The notes below the pieces were generated by a model. That model was not told where the DNA came from and did not search any database. It was given only the letters and a program-made list of their open reading frames with translations. Below, in pieces: positions 51,160 through 60,279 of a DNA stretch of 64,000 nucleotides. A program made the translations under genes and the position numbers. Each line of letters starts with the position of its first letter. Within the stretch, counting starts at the first letter, position 1. Origin of the DNA: Streptomyces polyasparticus (lineage in GTDB: Bacteria; Actinomycetota; Actinomycetes; Streptomycetales; Streptomycetaceae); NCBI RefSeq assembly GCF_014493765.1, contig NZ_JACTVJ010000005.1:744001-808000 (forward strand), given 5' to 3'.

Positions 51160-53175
51160 ATGCCGGAGCCGAAGCGCCGCCGCCTGAGCCGGCGGACCTC
51201 CAAGATCCTGCTCGGCACGGGAGCCGTGGTGGTGCTCGCCGCGGCCAACGCGCCCGCCGTCTACGACTTCGCCTCGACGCAGTACCACGCGTACGAGATC
51301 GACCAGCCCGGGTACAAGGCCGACCGCGGGCACTGGAGCCTGGTGGACGTGCCCGAGGAGTACCGGATCAACACGATCCACGCGGCGCTCCTGCACACCG
51401 GCAAGGTGCTGCTCGTGGCGGGTTCGGGCAATGACGCCAAGCAGTTCGACGCGAAGACCTTCCGTACGGTCCTGTGGGATCCGCAGGACAACAGCTTCGA
51501 GAACATCGACACACCCGCCGACCTGTTCTGCGCCGGGCACACCCAACTCCCGGACGGCAGGCTGCTCGTGGCGGGCGGGACGCAGCGGTACGAGACGCTC
51601 GAAGGCGATGTCGAGAAGGCCGGCGGCCTGATGATCGTCTACAACGAGAACCCGGACGAGCCGAAGACGCTGCCCAAGGGGACCCGGTTCACCGGCCGCG
51701 AGAACGGCAAGACGTTCGAGTCGCACGCGAGCATCATCGTGCCGCGCGCGAAGAAGAAGATCGACCCGGTGACCGGCGAGGCCGAGGTCACCGCCTCCAG
51801 CGCGCGGGTGTACGTGGAGGCCCTGGAGAAGGGGCCGCGGCATCAGACCGGCACGCAGGACCAGTACCGCGTCTCCGGGCTCGAAGGCGAGGAGAAGCAG
51901 AACATCTACGGCATCGCGCAGAAGCTGTCGTTCGACAAGAAGGACTTCCAGGGGATCAAGGACACCTTCGAGTTCGACCCGGTGGCCGAGCGCTATGTGC
52001 AGGTCGATCCGATGCACGAGGCCCGCTGGTATCCGACGCTGACGACGCTGGAGGACGGCAAGGTGCTCTCGGTGTCCGGGCTCGACGACATCGGGCAGGT
52101 CGTGCCGGGCAAGAACGAGATCTATGACCCGCGGACGAAGAAGTGGGAGTTCCTGCCGAAGGCGCGGTTCTTCCCCACGTACCCCGCGCTCTTCCTCGCC
52201 TCCGACGGGCGGATCTTCTACACGGGCTCCAACGCGGGTTACGGGCCTGACGACCAGGGCCGCGAGCCGGGGATCTGGGATCTGGACAGCAACAAGTTCA
52301 CCAAGGTGCCCGGGATCAGCGACCCGGACATCCTGGAGACCTCGATGTCGGTGCTGCTTCCGCCCGCGCAGGAGCAGCGGTACATGGTGCTCGGGGGTGG
52401 CGGGGTCGGCGAGTCCCCCAAGTCCACGGACAAGACGCGGCTCGTGGATCTGCGCGAGGACGAGCCGCGTTTCCGCGACGGGCCGCGGCTGTACGACAAG
52501 GCCCGCTATCCGAGCAGCGTGATCCTGCCCGACGACACCGTCCTGACGACCAACGGGTCCGGTGACTACCGCGGCAAGTCCGACAGCAACGTCCTCAAGG
52601 CCTCGCTCTACGATCCGAAGACCGACAAGTTCACGGCCGCCGCCGATCCGCTCGTGGGGCGCAACTACCACTCGGGCGGGCTGCTGCTTCCGGACGGCCG
52701 GGTGATGACCTTCGGTTCGGACTCGCTCTTCTCGGACAAGGCCAACTCCAAGAAGGCGAAGTTCGAGCAGAGTCTGGAGCTCTACACCCCGCCGTATCTG
52801 CACAAGGGCGGTGAGCGACCAGTGCTGCGGGATCCGGACGGCGGGCGGCGCACGGTGAAGCTCGGCGCGACGGTCTCGTACGACAGTGACAACCCGAAGG
52901 CGATCAGCAGGATGCGGCTGATCAGGCCGGGGTCGTTCACCCATGTCACCAATGTGGAACAGCGGTCGATCGCGCTGGACTTCGACCGTACGGACAAGGG
53001 GGTCGAGATCACACTGCCGGAGAATCCGGCACTCGTGCCGCCCGGCTGGTACATGCTGACGGCCGTCGACGACCGCGGGGTGCCGTCCGAGGCGGTGTGG
53101 CTGCATGTGCCGGTGGCGGCGGACGCGCCGACGCATGAGACGACGGACGAGGATCCGGAGCCGGCGCTCAAGTAG
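51160..53175 (+). CDS. glxA: GlxA-like radical copper oxidase (galactose-oxidase family)
   Basis: A 671-residue secreted or membrane-anchored Kelch protein with an N-terminal signal anchor (RRTSKILLGTGAVVVLAAAN, residues 11-30). Key residues of the galactose-oxidase centre can be placed: Cys124 (DLFCAGH) and Tyr291 (ARWYPT) for the thioether cross-link, Trp290 stacked over it, axial Tyr503 and ligand His504 (RNYHSG), and His595 (FTHVTN). It ends in a DUF1929 beta-sandwich. GlxA in S. lividans works with the synthase CslA on a hyphal-tip glycan; no cslA is adjacent here. Confidence 0.85.
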   Translation: MPEPKRRRLSRRTSKILLGTGAVVVLAAANAPAVYDFASTQYHAYEIDQPGYKADRGHWSLVDVPEEYRINTIHAALLHTGKVLLVAGSGNDAKQFDAKTFRTVLWDPQDNSFENIDTPADLFCAGHTQLPDGRLLVAGGTQRYETLEGDVEKAGGLMIVYNENPDEPKTLPKGTRFTGRENGKTFESHASIIVPRAKKKIDPVTGEAEVTASSARVYVEALEKGPRHQTGTQDQYRVSGLEGEEKQNIYGIAQKLSFDKKDFQGIKDTFEFDPVAERYVQVDPMHEARWYPTLTTLEDGKVLSVSGLDDIGQVVPGKNEIYDPRTKKWEFLPKARFFPTYPALFLASDGRIFYTGSNAGYGPDDQGREPGIWDLDSNKFTKVPGISDPDILETSMSVLLPPAQEQRYMVLGGGGVGESPKSTDKTRLVDLREDEPRFRDGPRLYDKARYPSSVILPDDTVLTTNGSGDYRGKSDSNVLKASLYDPKTDKFTAAADPLVGRNYHSGGLLLPDGRVMTFGSDSLFSDKANSKKAKFEQSLELYTPPYLHKGGERPVLRDPDGGRRTVKLGATVSYDSDNPKAISRMRLIRPGSFTHVTNVEQRSIALDFDRTDKGVEITLPENPALVPPGWYMLTAVDDRGVPSEAVWLHVPVAADAPTHETTDEDPEPALK

Positions 53176-53219
53176 CCCACGGCGCCCACCTGTTGGGCGG
53201 GCGCCGAGTCGCGTGGGGC

Positions 53220-54800
53220 TCAGTCGAACACGGCCTCGCGCGGGGTGACGTCGGTGGCGATGCTGATGCCCTGCACATGGCTGGTGAGCACCATCGGGAA
53301 GGCCCCTTCGCCGAACGGGCCGCTGGTCAGACCGGTGCCGCCGCGGGTGGGCAGCGGCGGTACGAAGCCGACATGGCTGTCATTGATCTTCAGCAGTCCG
53401 CCGTTGGCGAGTTCGGTGGCCACCCGGTCGATGACCTCGGGGTCGCGGCTCCACAGGGAGTTGCGCAGCCCGTAGGCGTTGGCGCCGAGGAAGGCGAGCG
53501 CGGCGGTCAACAGCGGCTCGTCGTCGGCCGGTTCGGCCACCACGACGGAGATCAGCGGGAAGAAGGTCTCCGTGGTGACGGCCGGGATGGTGGCGGCGGT
53601 CTCGATGCCCTCGACCCGTACGACCGTGGGCGCCGCCCAGACGCCTTCGGGGTCGGGCCGACCGTCGAGGCCGGTCATGTGCCCGCCCGCCAGGACCTTG
53701 GCGCCGGCGCGCCGGCACTGGTCGACCGCGCCGAGGAAGCCGTCCTTGCGCAGTACGGGGCTGAGCACGGTGTGTTCGTCGGTGTCCGGCAGTCCGGGGG
53801 GGCAGCCCGCGGGCGATCGTCGTCAGCTCGTCGATCAGCTGGTCGGCCACGTCGGGGTGGACCACGGCATAGCGGGGCACCATGCAGATCTGTCCCGAGC
53901 CGTAGAAGCCCTCGGCCAACGCCCTTGCCGCGAGCGGCACTTCGGCGTCCTTCCAGACGATCATGCCGTCGTTGCACGAGAGTTCGAGAAGGGGCTTCTT
54001 GCCGTGGGCCATGCAGTCGAGCGCGATCTTCTGGCCGCGTTCGGCCGAGCCGAAGAAGTAGATGTCGTCCACGTACTCGCTCTCGAGCCAGGTCGACATG
54101 AACGAAGCCGTCGCCCCGCACAGCACGCTCAGGGTGCCTTCGGGCGCGCCGAACTCGCGCAGCAGTGGCGCGACGATTCGCTGGCAGATGTGGACGGCGC
54201 CGAGCGGGGCGCTGCGCGGCGCGCCGACCACCAGGGCGTTGCCGGCCGCGAGCGCCCACAGGCCCATACAGCTGTTGCTCATGGCGGCGTTGCGCGGCGG
54301 GCTGAGGCAGACCACGCCGTCAGCCTTGCGGACGAGCCGGATCTCCCGTCCCGCCGAGGTGTCCCGGGTGTCCATCAGGCGGGACATGAGTTCCAGGCTG
54401 GCCGGCGCCCAGGCCTCGACGGTGCCGGAGAGTTCCCAGCGGGCGAGGCGGGGCGGGTGGCCCTCGCGGCCGAGGATCTCCACCAGTTCGTCCATGTTCG
54501 CGATGATCGCCTGGCGGACCGCCGCGAGGAAGGCGAGGCGCCGCGAGAGCGGCACACGGGCCCACTCCGGCTGGGCTTCGCGGGCGGCGCGCAGCGCGAG
54601 GTGGTGCTGTTCGTCGGTGGCCATGGCGATACGGGCGGCGATGGCCGGCTCGTATGCGGCGGGCTGCTCACCGCGGTCGAGGGCGCCCTTGCGGCCGAGG
54701 GCCGTGAGGGGTCGGTCAGGAGGGCCGCGGCCTTGGGGGTGTGGATCCACTCCTTGCCGTCCTGCTCGGTGCCGGCGACGAGTACGCGGTAGCTCTGCAT
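53220..54800 (-). pseudogene. Aldehyde dehydrogenase with two frameshifts
   Basis: The gene starts at ATG 54800 (MQSYRVLVAGTEQDGKEW) and codes for an ALDH of about 525 residues, but the frame changes twice. Near 54708 a CCCC run is one base short of the frame for LTALGRKGALDRGEQ; at 53796-53802 a seven-G run (minus-strand C7) has one base too many, moving ELTTIARGLPP out of frame with SPVLRKDGFLGA. The catalytic Cys (GSGQICMVPRY) is present between them. Either the gene is dead or the two indels are sequencing errors in homopolymers. The divergent neighbour starts at 54799, overlapping its ATG. Confidence 0.7.
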
Positions 54801-56004
54801 GGTTGACCGGACGTCGGTGGCGCACTGGCCGCGCGGCACCGTTCCTCGCGCCCCCGTCCCCCGGCTGCTGACGGAGGCCTTCTCGCGGCGTCTCGAACGC
54901 CCGGTGAGCGGCGCCGACCTCGGGCTCGCCGACGTGCAGGGACCGCTTCCCGGCCCCGCCGGCACCCCCCAGGCCACGACGTTCGCGGACCTGTGCCGCG
55001 CCCTGTCCGACCCCGACCAGCTCGCCGGACTGCTCGCGCTCCCCTATCGCACGCGGCCGGATCCCCTGCCCACCGGCCTGTCCCGGGTGTCACCTGCGTC
55101 GGCGCCCCCGGTCCACCACGACCTCGCCACCGGCACGTTGCGCGCGACGCTGCGGTCCTTCAGCCGTCAGATGGAGGTGTACGGCGGCGGGTTCGGCAGG
55201 TCCGCGCTCATCGCGCTCCTCGGCCAGTCGGTGCTGCCCACGATGTCCCGTATGGGCGCGGGTGCCGCACTGGGCGAGACGGCCCGCCTCGTCCATCTGC
55301 TCGGCAGGATGCTCGACGACGGGCAGGCCCGCGGTCTCGCCCAGCACTGCTTCGAGGCCACGTACACCCTCGCCGGCGCGGCCGGAGACCGTGCCGTGCA
55401 GGTCATCGCGCTGCGCACGCTCAGTGCGCAGGCCCACGCGCTGGACCAGCGGGACCTCGCGCTGCACCTGGGCAGTGCGGCCGCCGCCCACGCGGGCGAC
55501 GCGGTGCCACCGGCGGTACGCGGCTACGTGCAGGCCCAGTTGGCGCTCAGCCTCGCCCGCGTGGGCCGCCGCAAGGAGGCGCTGCGGGCCCTGACGGCGG
55601 CCGAGCGTCATCACGAGCGGGGGCGTGCGGCCTGCGAGGAGGACCCGTTCGCGGCCTACCCGGAGGCCGATCTGCTGTTCCAGCGCGCCGAGGCGCTGCG
55701 GGAGCTGGGTGATCTCAAGGGCGCCGTACGGACGCTGGAGTCCTCCCTGGCCCAGCGCAAGCCCGCGGACCGGCGTGCGTCCGCCCTGTCCCATCTGCGC
55801 CAGGCGGAACTCACCCTGGAGCAGGGCGATGTGGAGCGCTGCTGCGCCCAGACGGTGAAGGCGCTCGGGCTCTTCGGCGATCTGCACAGCTCGGTGGCGC
55901 GGGCCCGGTGGGCGGCGCTGCGTCTGCGGCTGCGACGCTACGCCGCCACGCCGCAGGTCCAGGCGGTCCTTGCAGACTGGCCCCGGCCGTCCGAGGTGCG
56001 CTGA
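54799..56004 (+). CDS. Regulator-like TPR protein lacking its N-terminal HTH half
   Basis: A 401-residue helical-repeat protein. Its first residues, DRTSVAHWPRGTVPRAPVP, match the end of the HTH region found about 40 residues into typical Streptomyces XRE/TPR regulators, so the start of the DNA-binding domain is missing. A stop in frame at 54790 closes the upstream side. The body consists of alpha-helical hairpins resembling TPRs (about residues 120-395). The junction at 54799 with the aldehyde dehydrogenase start suggests a rearrangement. It may still bind protein partners. Confidence 0.65.
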   Translation: MVDRTSVAHWPRGTVPRAPVPRLLTEAFSRRLERPVSGADLGLADVQGPLPGPAGTPQATTFADLCRALSDPDQLAGLLALPYRTRPDPLPTGLSRVSPASAPPVHHDLATGTLRATLRSFSRQMEVYGGGFGRSALIALLGQSVLPTMSRMGAGAALGETARLVHLLGRMLDDGQARGLAQHCFEATYTLAGAAGDRAVQVIALRTLSAQAHALDQRDLALHLGSAAAAHAGDAVPPAVRGYVQAQLALSLARVGRRKEALRALTAAERHHERGRAACEEDPFAAYPEADLLFQRAEALRELGDLKGAVRTLESSLAQRKPADRRASALSHLRQAELTLEQGDVERCCAQTVKALGLFGDLHSSVARARWAALRLRLRRYAATPQVQAVLADWPRPSEVR

Positions 56005-56206
56005 CGCCTCCTCGACGTAGGCACGGACATGACCGTAGGCATGGACGTAGATATGTGACAGATAAGGGCAAATACCCCCGAGATCCGATGAAATGAAAAA
56101 TATGTATATGTAGTCGGCATGTCCCTCACCGTTAGACCCTCACGCCTGGACATGGTGTCGGCGCGGTATCCGCTCCGACGCACGTCCCAGCCGTGGAGGT
56201 TGTTTC
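56005..56206 (+). promoter_or_regulatory. A+T-rich patch, probable promoter region
   Basis: In a very high-G+C window, 56088-56113 is about 73% A+T (ATGAAATGAAAAATATGTAT). Repeated GACGTAG/CATGGACGTAG motifs occur upstream (56016-56050). TATGTAT could serve as a -10; the ATG with a GGAGG site is at 56207. Confidence 0.4.
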
Positions 56207-56386
56207 ATGCACGATCCGTTCGACGTGGCCCAGATCCTGGCCGAGACCACCCGCCCCGCTAAGGCCTCACCCATGGGCACGGCCGCCGTCTCCGAAGCGG
56301 CCGTGGACACGGACGGCCGGGAGCGCAGCCGGCCCGGTCAGTACGGCCGGGTCGGCGCCGAGGCTTCGGACCAGCCCAGAGGGTAG
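56207..56386 (+). CDS. 59-residue ORF of unknown function
   Basis: Preceded by GTGGAGGTTG, a good ribosome site eight bases from the ATG, and lying after an A+T-rich stretch. The product begins MHDPFDVAQILAETTRP and continues Ala/Asp/Arg-rich to QPRG. There are no cysteines and no membrane segment. Its last 49 bases are antisense to the 3' end of the MarR gene. It could be a small peptide gene or a truncated remnant of a longer gene. Confidence 0.4.
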   Translation: MHDPFDVAQILAETTRPAKASPMGTAAVSEAAVDTDGRERSRPGQYGRVGAEASDQPRG

Positions 56387-56862
56387 GCGTCCGCGCCGGA
56401 GCAGGCGAGGGGTTCGCGGCCCGCTTCCGTGAAGGCCGTCAATGCCTCCACCAGGGCGGTGCGTTGGGCCGGCGCGAGCCGTTCCACGATCTCGGCGATC
56501 TCGCCCTGACGCCGGGCCGTGACCTCCTCGACGAGCCGCGCGCCTTCGGGGGTGAGCCGCAGGACGGTCTCGCGGCGGTTGGCGGGGTTGATCTGCCGGT
56601 CCGCGAACCCGGCCGCGATCAGCCGGTCCGTCATCCGCATCGCGGTCGACGGGCTCACCCCGAGGGCGTCGGCGAGCGCGACCAGCTTCGACTCCCCCTG
56701 CGCACAGAGCACGACGAGCAGCCGGAACTGCGGCAGCGTGACCCGGTCCTCGTACGCGGCGAGCGACCGCGCCGACACGGCGACCAACAGCCGCGACGCG
56801 GTGAGCACGGCACGCGTGACGGCGTCCACGCCGGGGAGGTGGGGGTGCGTGGGGGCGGGCAT
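56338..56862 (-). CDS. MarR-family transcriptional regulator
   Basis: A 174-residue regulator with the MarR winged helix in residues about 35-110 (LPQFRLLVVLCAQGESKLVA, then LADALGVSPSTAMRMTDRLI) and the wing ADRQINPANRRETVLRLT. Dimerisation helices occupy both ends. ATG 56862 is chosen after the repeat region. The AhpD-like gene lies upstream on the same strand (starting at 57476), so the two may respond together to phenolic or oxidative stress. Confidence 0.85.
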   Translation of the reverse strand: MPAPTHPHLPGVDAVTRAVLTASRLLVAVSARSLAAYEDRVTLPQFRLLVVLCAQGESKLVALADALGVSPSTAMRMTDRLIAAGFADRQINPANRRETVLRLTPEGARLVEEVTARRQGEIAEIVERLAPAQRTALVEALTAFTEAGREPLACSGADAYPLGWSEASAPTRPY

Positions 56863-56880
56863 GGGTCTGTTGTACCGCGT

Positions 56881-56976
56881 GCGGGCGCCGAGGGCGGGAG
56901 CGGCGCCTCCGTGCGGGCGCCCAGGGCGGGACCGGCGCCTCCGTCCGGGGGCCGAGGGCGGGACCGGCGCCTCCGC
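56881..56976. repeat. 32-bp tandem repeat x 3
   Basis: Units start at 56881, 56913 and 56945, differing at only a few positions (shared core GAGGGCGGGACCGGCGCCTC). They lie between the MarR start and the AhpD-like stop; the last unit forms one arm of the terminator hairpin. Confidence 0.85.
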
Positions 56977-56995
56977 TCGGCGGAGGTGCCGGTCC
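56961..56995 (-). terminator. Terminator of the AhpD-like gene
   Basis: GGACCGGCGCCTCCGC (56961-56976) pairs with GCGGAGGTGCCGGTCC (56980-56995) with one mismatch and a three-base loop, 26 bases past the stop of the minus-strand gene. Confidence 0.75.
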
Positions 56996-57020
56996 ATCCG
57001 TCCCGTACGCCCCGTGCCGC

Positions 57021-57476
57021 TCAGCCCCACGCCCCCGCAATCTGCCGAGTCGTCGCGTTCAGGCGGTTGAAGAGGTTGGTCACGCCGATCATCAGGATGA
57101 TCGAGGCCAGCTGCTTCTCGTCGAAGTACGAGGCGGCCTCGTCCCATACCGCGTCGTTCACCGCGTCGGGGTGGTCCGCGAGGCGGGTGGCCGCCTCGGC
57201 GAGGGCGAGGGCCGCGCGCTCCTCGTCGGAGAAGTAGGGGGTCTCGCGCCAGGCCACGACCGTGGCGAGCTTCTCGTCGCTCACGCCCGACTTGCGGGCG
57301 GTCTTGGTGCCGCCGTCGACACAGGCGCTGCAGCCGTTGATCTGGCTGGCGCGCAGGTGGACGAGTTCCAGGATCTGCGGGTCGACGCCGCCGGAGTGCA
57401 CGGCCTTGAAGAGACCCTGGATGGACTCCATGGAGCCGGGGAGCAGGGCGGCGGGGTTCTGCATACGGGACTGCAT
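57021..57476 (-). CDS. AhpD-like carboxymuconolactone decarboxylase family protein
   Basis: A 151-residue helical protein with the AhpD active-site motif INGCSACVDGGTKTA (Cys49 and Cys52). This CxxC plus a nearby acidic residue is the hallmark of alkylhydroperoxidase-D-type peroxidases; the carboxymuconolactone decarboxylase name is historical. It probably reduces peroxides in trimeric or hexameric form. The MarR gene follows on the same strand beyond a terminator. Confidence 0.88.
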   Translation of the reverse strand: MQSRMQNPAALLPGSMESIQGLFKAVHSGGVDPQILELVHLRASQINGCSACVDGGTKTARKSGVSDEKLATVVAWRETPYFSDEERAALALAEAATRLADHPDAVNDAVWDEAASYFDEKQLASIILMIGVTNLFNRLNATTRQIAGAWG

Positions 57477-57727
57477 CTCGGGTTCCTCCTCATGGGGCCG
57501 GGTGCCCGGCCTTTTCTGTTGTGGCCGGTCTGCCGGCCTCTGCTTCGGTTGACCGGCCTTGCGGCCTGTCCGTTCGCCCCGTTCCGTCGGGGCGTGACTC
57601 CATAACAGCCGCCCGCCCCCTGGTGCGACGACGGCCGTGGGACACCGTGGGACACCCGGAACGCCGCTGGACAGGGGCGATGCGGCGGGGAAAACTTCTG
57701 CCGGGGCGGGACAGGGAGGGGTGGGCC

Positions 57728-60214
57728 ATGGGGCCGAAGGAACCGAAGAACATGCGACACGATCCGCGCGATGAACTGGCCGCGCGGCTACGGGGGTTGC
57801 AGGAGGTCTCCGGGCACGGGGTGCGGGCTCTGGCGCGCGAGGTGGGGATCAGCTCGTCCTCGCTGTCGCGGTATCTCGGCGGGCAGACCGTGCCGCCCTG
57901 GCCCTCGGTGCTCGCGCTGTGCAAGTTCGTACGGCGTGATCCGCGGCCGCTGCGTCCGCTGTGGGAGCGGGCGTCGAGTCCGCTGCCCGCGCCGCCGCGC
58001 AGCAGCCGGCAGGTGTCCCCGCCGGCGCCGCCCCCGGACGCGCCGAGGCCGCCGCGCAACGATCTGCCGCGGGACGTTCCCGACTTCACCGGACGCGCGG
58101 ACGAGCTGGACGCCGTGCTCGCGGCGGTGGAGGCCAGCCGTGTGGTCGCCGTCGACGGGATGGCGGGTGTGGGCAAGACCTGTCTCGCCGTGCACGCGGC
58201 GCACCGGCTCGCGGAGACCTACCCGGAGGCGCAGCTCTACCTCGACCTGCACGGCTTCACCGAAGGGCGCGAACCCCTCGGTCCCGACCCGGCGTTGCGC
58301 ACGCTGCTCGCCGCGCTCGACGTACCGTCCGAACGCATCCCGCAGGAGGGCGGCATCGAGCCGCTCGCCGCGGTCTGGCGGGCCGAACTCGCCCACCGCA
58401 GGGCCGTGATCGTGCTCGACAACGCCGTGGACGCCGAGCAGGTGCGTCCGCTGCTGCCGGGCGCAGGACCGTCCGTGGCCCTGATCACCAGCCGCAACCG
58501 GCTGCTCGGCCTCGACGAGGTGCCGCCGGTCTCCCTCGACGTCCTCACCCCCGAGGAGAGCGCCGAGCTCCTGACCCGGGCCAGCGGGGACGGCGGCGGT
58601 CCCGAGGGCCGGCTCGGGCGCGATCCGGAGTCCACGGCCGAAGTCCTGCGCCTGTGCGGGCAGTTGCCGCTCGCGCTGCGGCTCGCCGCGGCCCGGCTCC
58701 GGCACCGGCCTGGGTGGACGGTGGGCATCCTGGTGGAGCGGATGGCCGAGGGCGCCAACGAGTTCGACACCGCTTTCGCCATGTCCGTACGGCAGTTGGA
58801 CCACGCCACCGGACGCTTCTTCCGGCTGCTCGGGCTGCTGCCCGGGGAGACCTTCGACCCGTACGTGGCCGGGGCCCTGGCCGATCTTCCGCCGCGTACG
58901 GCACGGGAGATGCTGGAGGATCTGCTCGACGCCCATCTCGTACAGGAGAGGGCGCCGGGGCGTTACCGGCTGCACGACCTCGTGCACCAGCACGCGCGGC
59001 GGGCGTGTGTGGAGCAGGACGCGCAGGCGCTGCGGGACAAGGCGCTGGGGCGGGTCCTCGACTACTACGTACACACGGCCGCGGCGGCCGATGCGGCGAT
59101 GCCGTTCCTCGCCGGGACGCGGGCGCCTTCGGCGGGTGAACCACCGGCCGCGCTGCCGCAGTTCGCCGACAAGCGGGCCGCGCTCTTCTGGTACGTCACC
59201 GAGTACACCAACCTGATGGCCGCGTTCGAGGCGGCGGTCGCCACGGGCGCCGACCGGCATGTGTGCGAACTGCCGCGCTTCATGCGCACCTACTTCGCCC
59301 GGCGCTGCGGTACCACCCATCTCAACTTCCTCTTCGAGCGCTCGCTCGACGCCGCCCACCGTCTGGGCGATCCCTGGCAGCTGGCCGAGGCGCACAGCGA
59401 TCTGGGATTCGCCCGGTACAACGCGGGCCGGCTCGCCGAGGCCGACGCCGCGTACGCCTCGGCGCTTCCTCTCGTCGCCGAGACCGGGGACACCCGCTCG
59501 CAGGCGGAACTGGCCATGCGGCGCGGCTATTTGAAGTGGGACGCGGGCCAGGTGGAGGAGCCGCTGGAGCTGTTCCGCGAGGCGGGCGCCCTGTACGAGG
59601 AGGCCGGCTCCCCGGCGGGCGCCGCGCACGCCAAGGCGTACGAGGCGTGGGCGCTGCTGCAGCTCGGGCACCCCGATGAGGCGGCGCGGCTCGCGCGTGC
59701 GGCCCTGGCCGTGCCGCACGACGATCCGGCCTGGCCGCCCGCGCTCACCGCCCGGATCACGCTCGGGGTGGCCCTGGCGTCCGAGGCGCCGGAGGAGGCC
59801 ATGGAGCATCTGCGGCAGGCGCTCGACCTCTCGCGCGAGGACGGCCACCGGCACAACGAGGCCTGGTGCCTCAACTGTCTGGGGGTCGCGCAGCGCCGGA
59901 TGGGCCGCTACGAGGAGGCCCTGGCCTCCCACCGCGAGGCCTTCGCACTCCTCGACGCGCTCTTCGAGGACCACTGGAAGATCCACTTCCTGGACGACTA
60001 CGCGGAGACCTGCCGCCTCGCGGGCCTGACGGACCAGGCACTTCAACTGCACCGCGAGGCACTGGAGTTGGCCCCTCGGGTGGGCAACCGGCATGCGGAA
60101 GCGCTGGCCCACGAAGGCCTCGCGGCGGTCCTGGAGGACACCGACCCCGCGGCGGCCGAGCGGCACAGGGAAGCCGGGCGGGCGATCCGGGGCGAATTGC
60201 TGGTGGTGGGATGA
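57728..60214 (+). CDS. XRE-NB-ARC-TPR (STAND) transcriptional regulator
   Basis: An 828-residue regulator. An N-terminal XRE-type HTH (residues about 15-70; LAREVGISSSSLSRYL) is followed by a Pro-rich linker, an NB-ARC ATPase with Walker A GMAGVGKT (144-151) and Walker B VIVLD (227-231), a winged-helix segment and TPR repeats to the C-terminus. It resembles AfsR without its SARP domain. Signal binding to the TPRs would license ATP-driven oligomerisation and DNA binding. ATG 57728 has AGGGAGGGG seven bases upstream. The hydroxyacid dehydrogenase follows without a gap. Confidence 0.88.
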   Translation: MGPKEPKNMRHDPRDELAARLRGLQEVSGHGVRALAREVGISSSSLSRYLGGQTVPPWPSVLALCKFVRRDPRPLRPLWERASSPLPAPPRSSRQVSPPAPPPDAPRPPRNDLPRDVPDFTGRADELDAVLAAVEASRVVAVDGMAGVGKTCLAVHAAHRLAETYPEAQLYLDLHGFTEGREPLGPDPALRTLLAALDVPSERIPQEGGIEPLAAVWRAELAHRRAVIVLDNAVDAEQVRPLLPGAGPSVALITSRNRLLGLDEVPPVSLDVLTPEESAELLTRASGDGGGPEGRLGRDPESTAEVLRLCGQLPLALRLAAARLRHRPGWTVGILVERMAEGANEFDTAFAMSVRQLDHATGRFFRLLGLLPGETFDPYVAGALADLPPRTAREMLEDLLDAHLVQERAPGRYRLHDLVHQHARRACVEQDAQALRDKALGRVLDYYVHTAAAADAAMPFLAGTRAPSAGEPPAALPQFADKRAALFWYVTEYTNLMAAFEAAVATGADRHVCELPRFMRTYFARRCGTTHLNFLFERSLDAAHRLGDPWQLAEAHSDLGFARYNAGRLAEADAAYASALPLVAETGDTRSQAELAMRRGYLKWDAGQVEEPLELFREAGALYEEAGSPAGAAHAKAYEAWALLQLGHPDEAARLARAALAVPHDDPAWPPALTARITLGVALASEAPEEAMEHLRQALDLSREDGHRHNEAWCLNCLGVAQRRMGRYEEALASHREAFALLDALFEDHWKIHFLDDYAETCRLAGLTDQALQLHREALELAPRVGNRHAEALAHEGLAAVLEDTDPAAAERHREAGRAIRGELLVVG

Positions 60215-60279
60215 GCGCCGACCCCGGCAGCGACCGCAGAACCGACCACAGCACCGATCACCGCACCACAAGGACGCCT

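Noticed and set aside
56207-56386. Lanthipeptide or lasso-peptide precursor
   Set aside because: No cysteine-rich core or typical leader motif is present, and no modification enzymes are encoded near it.
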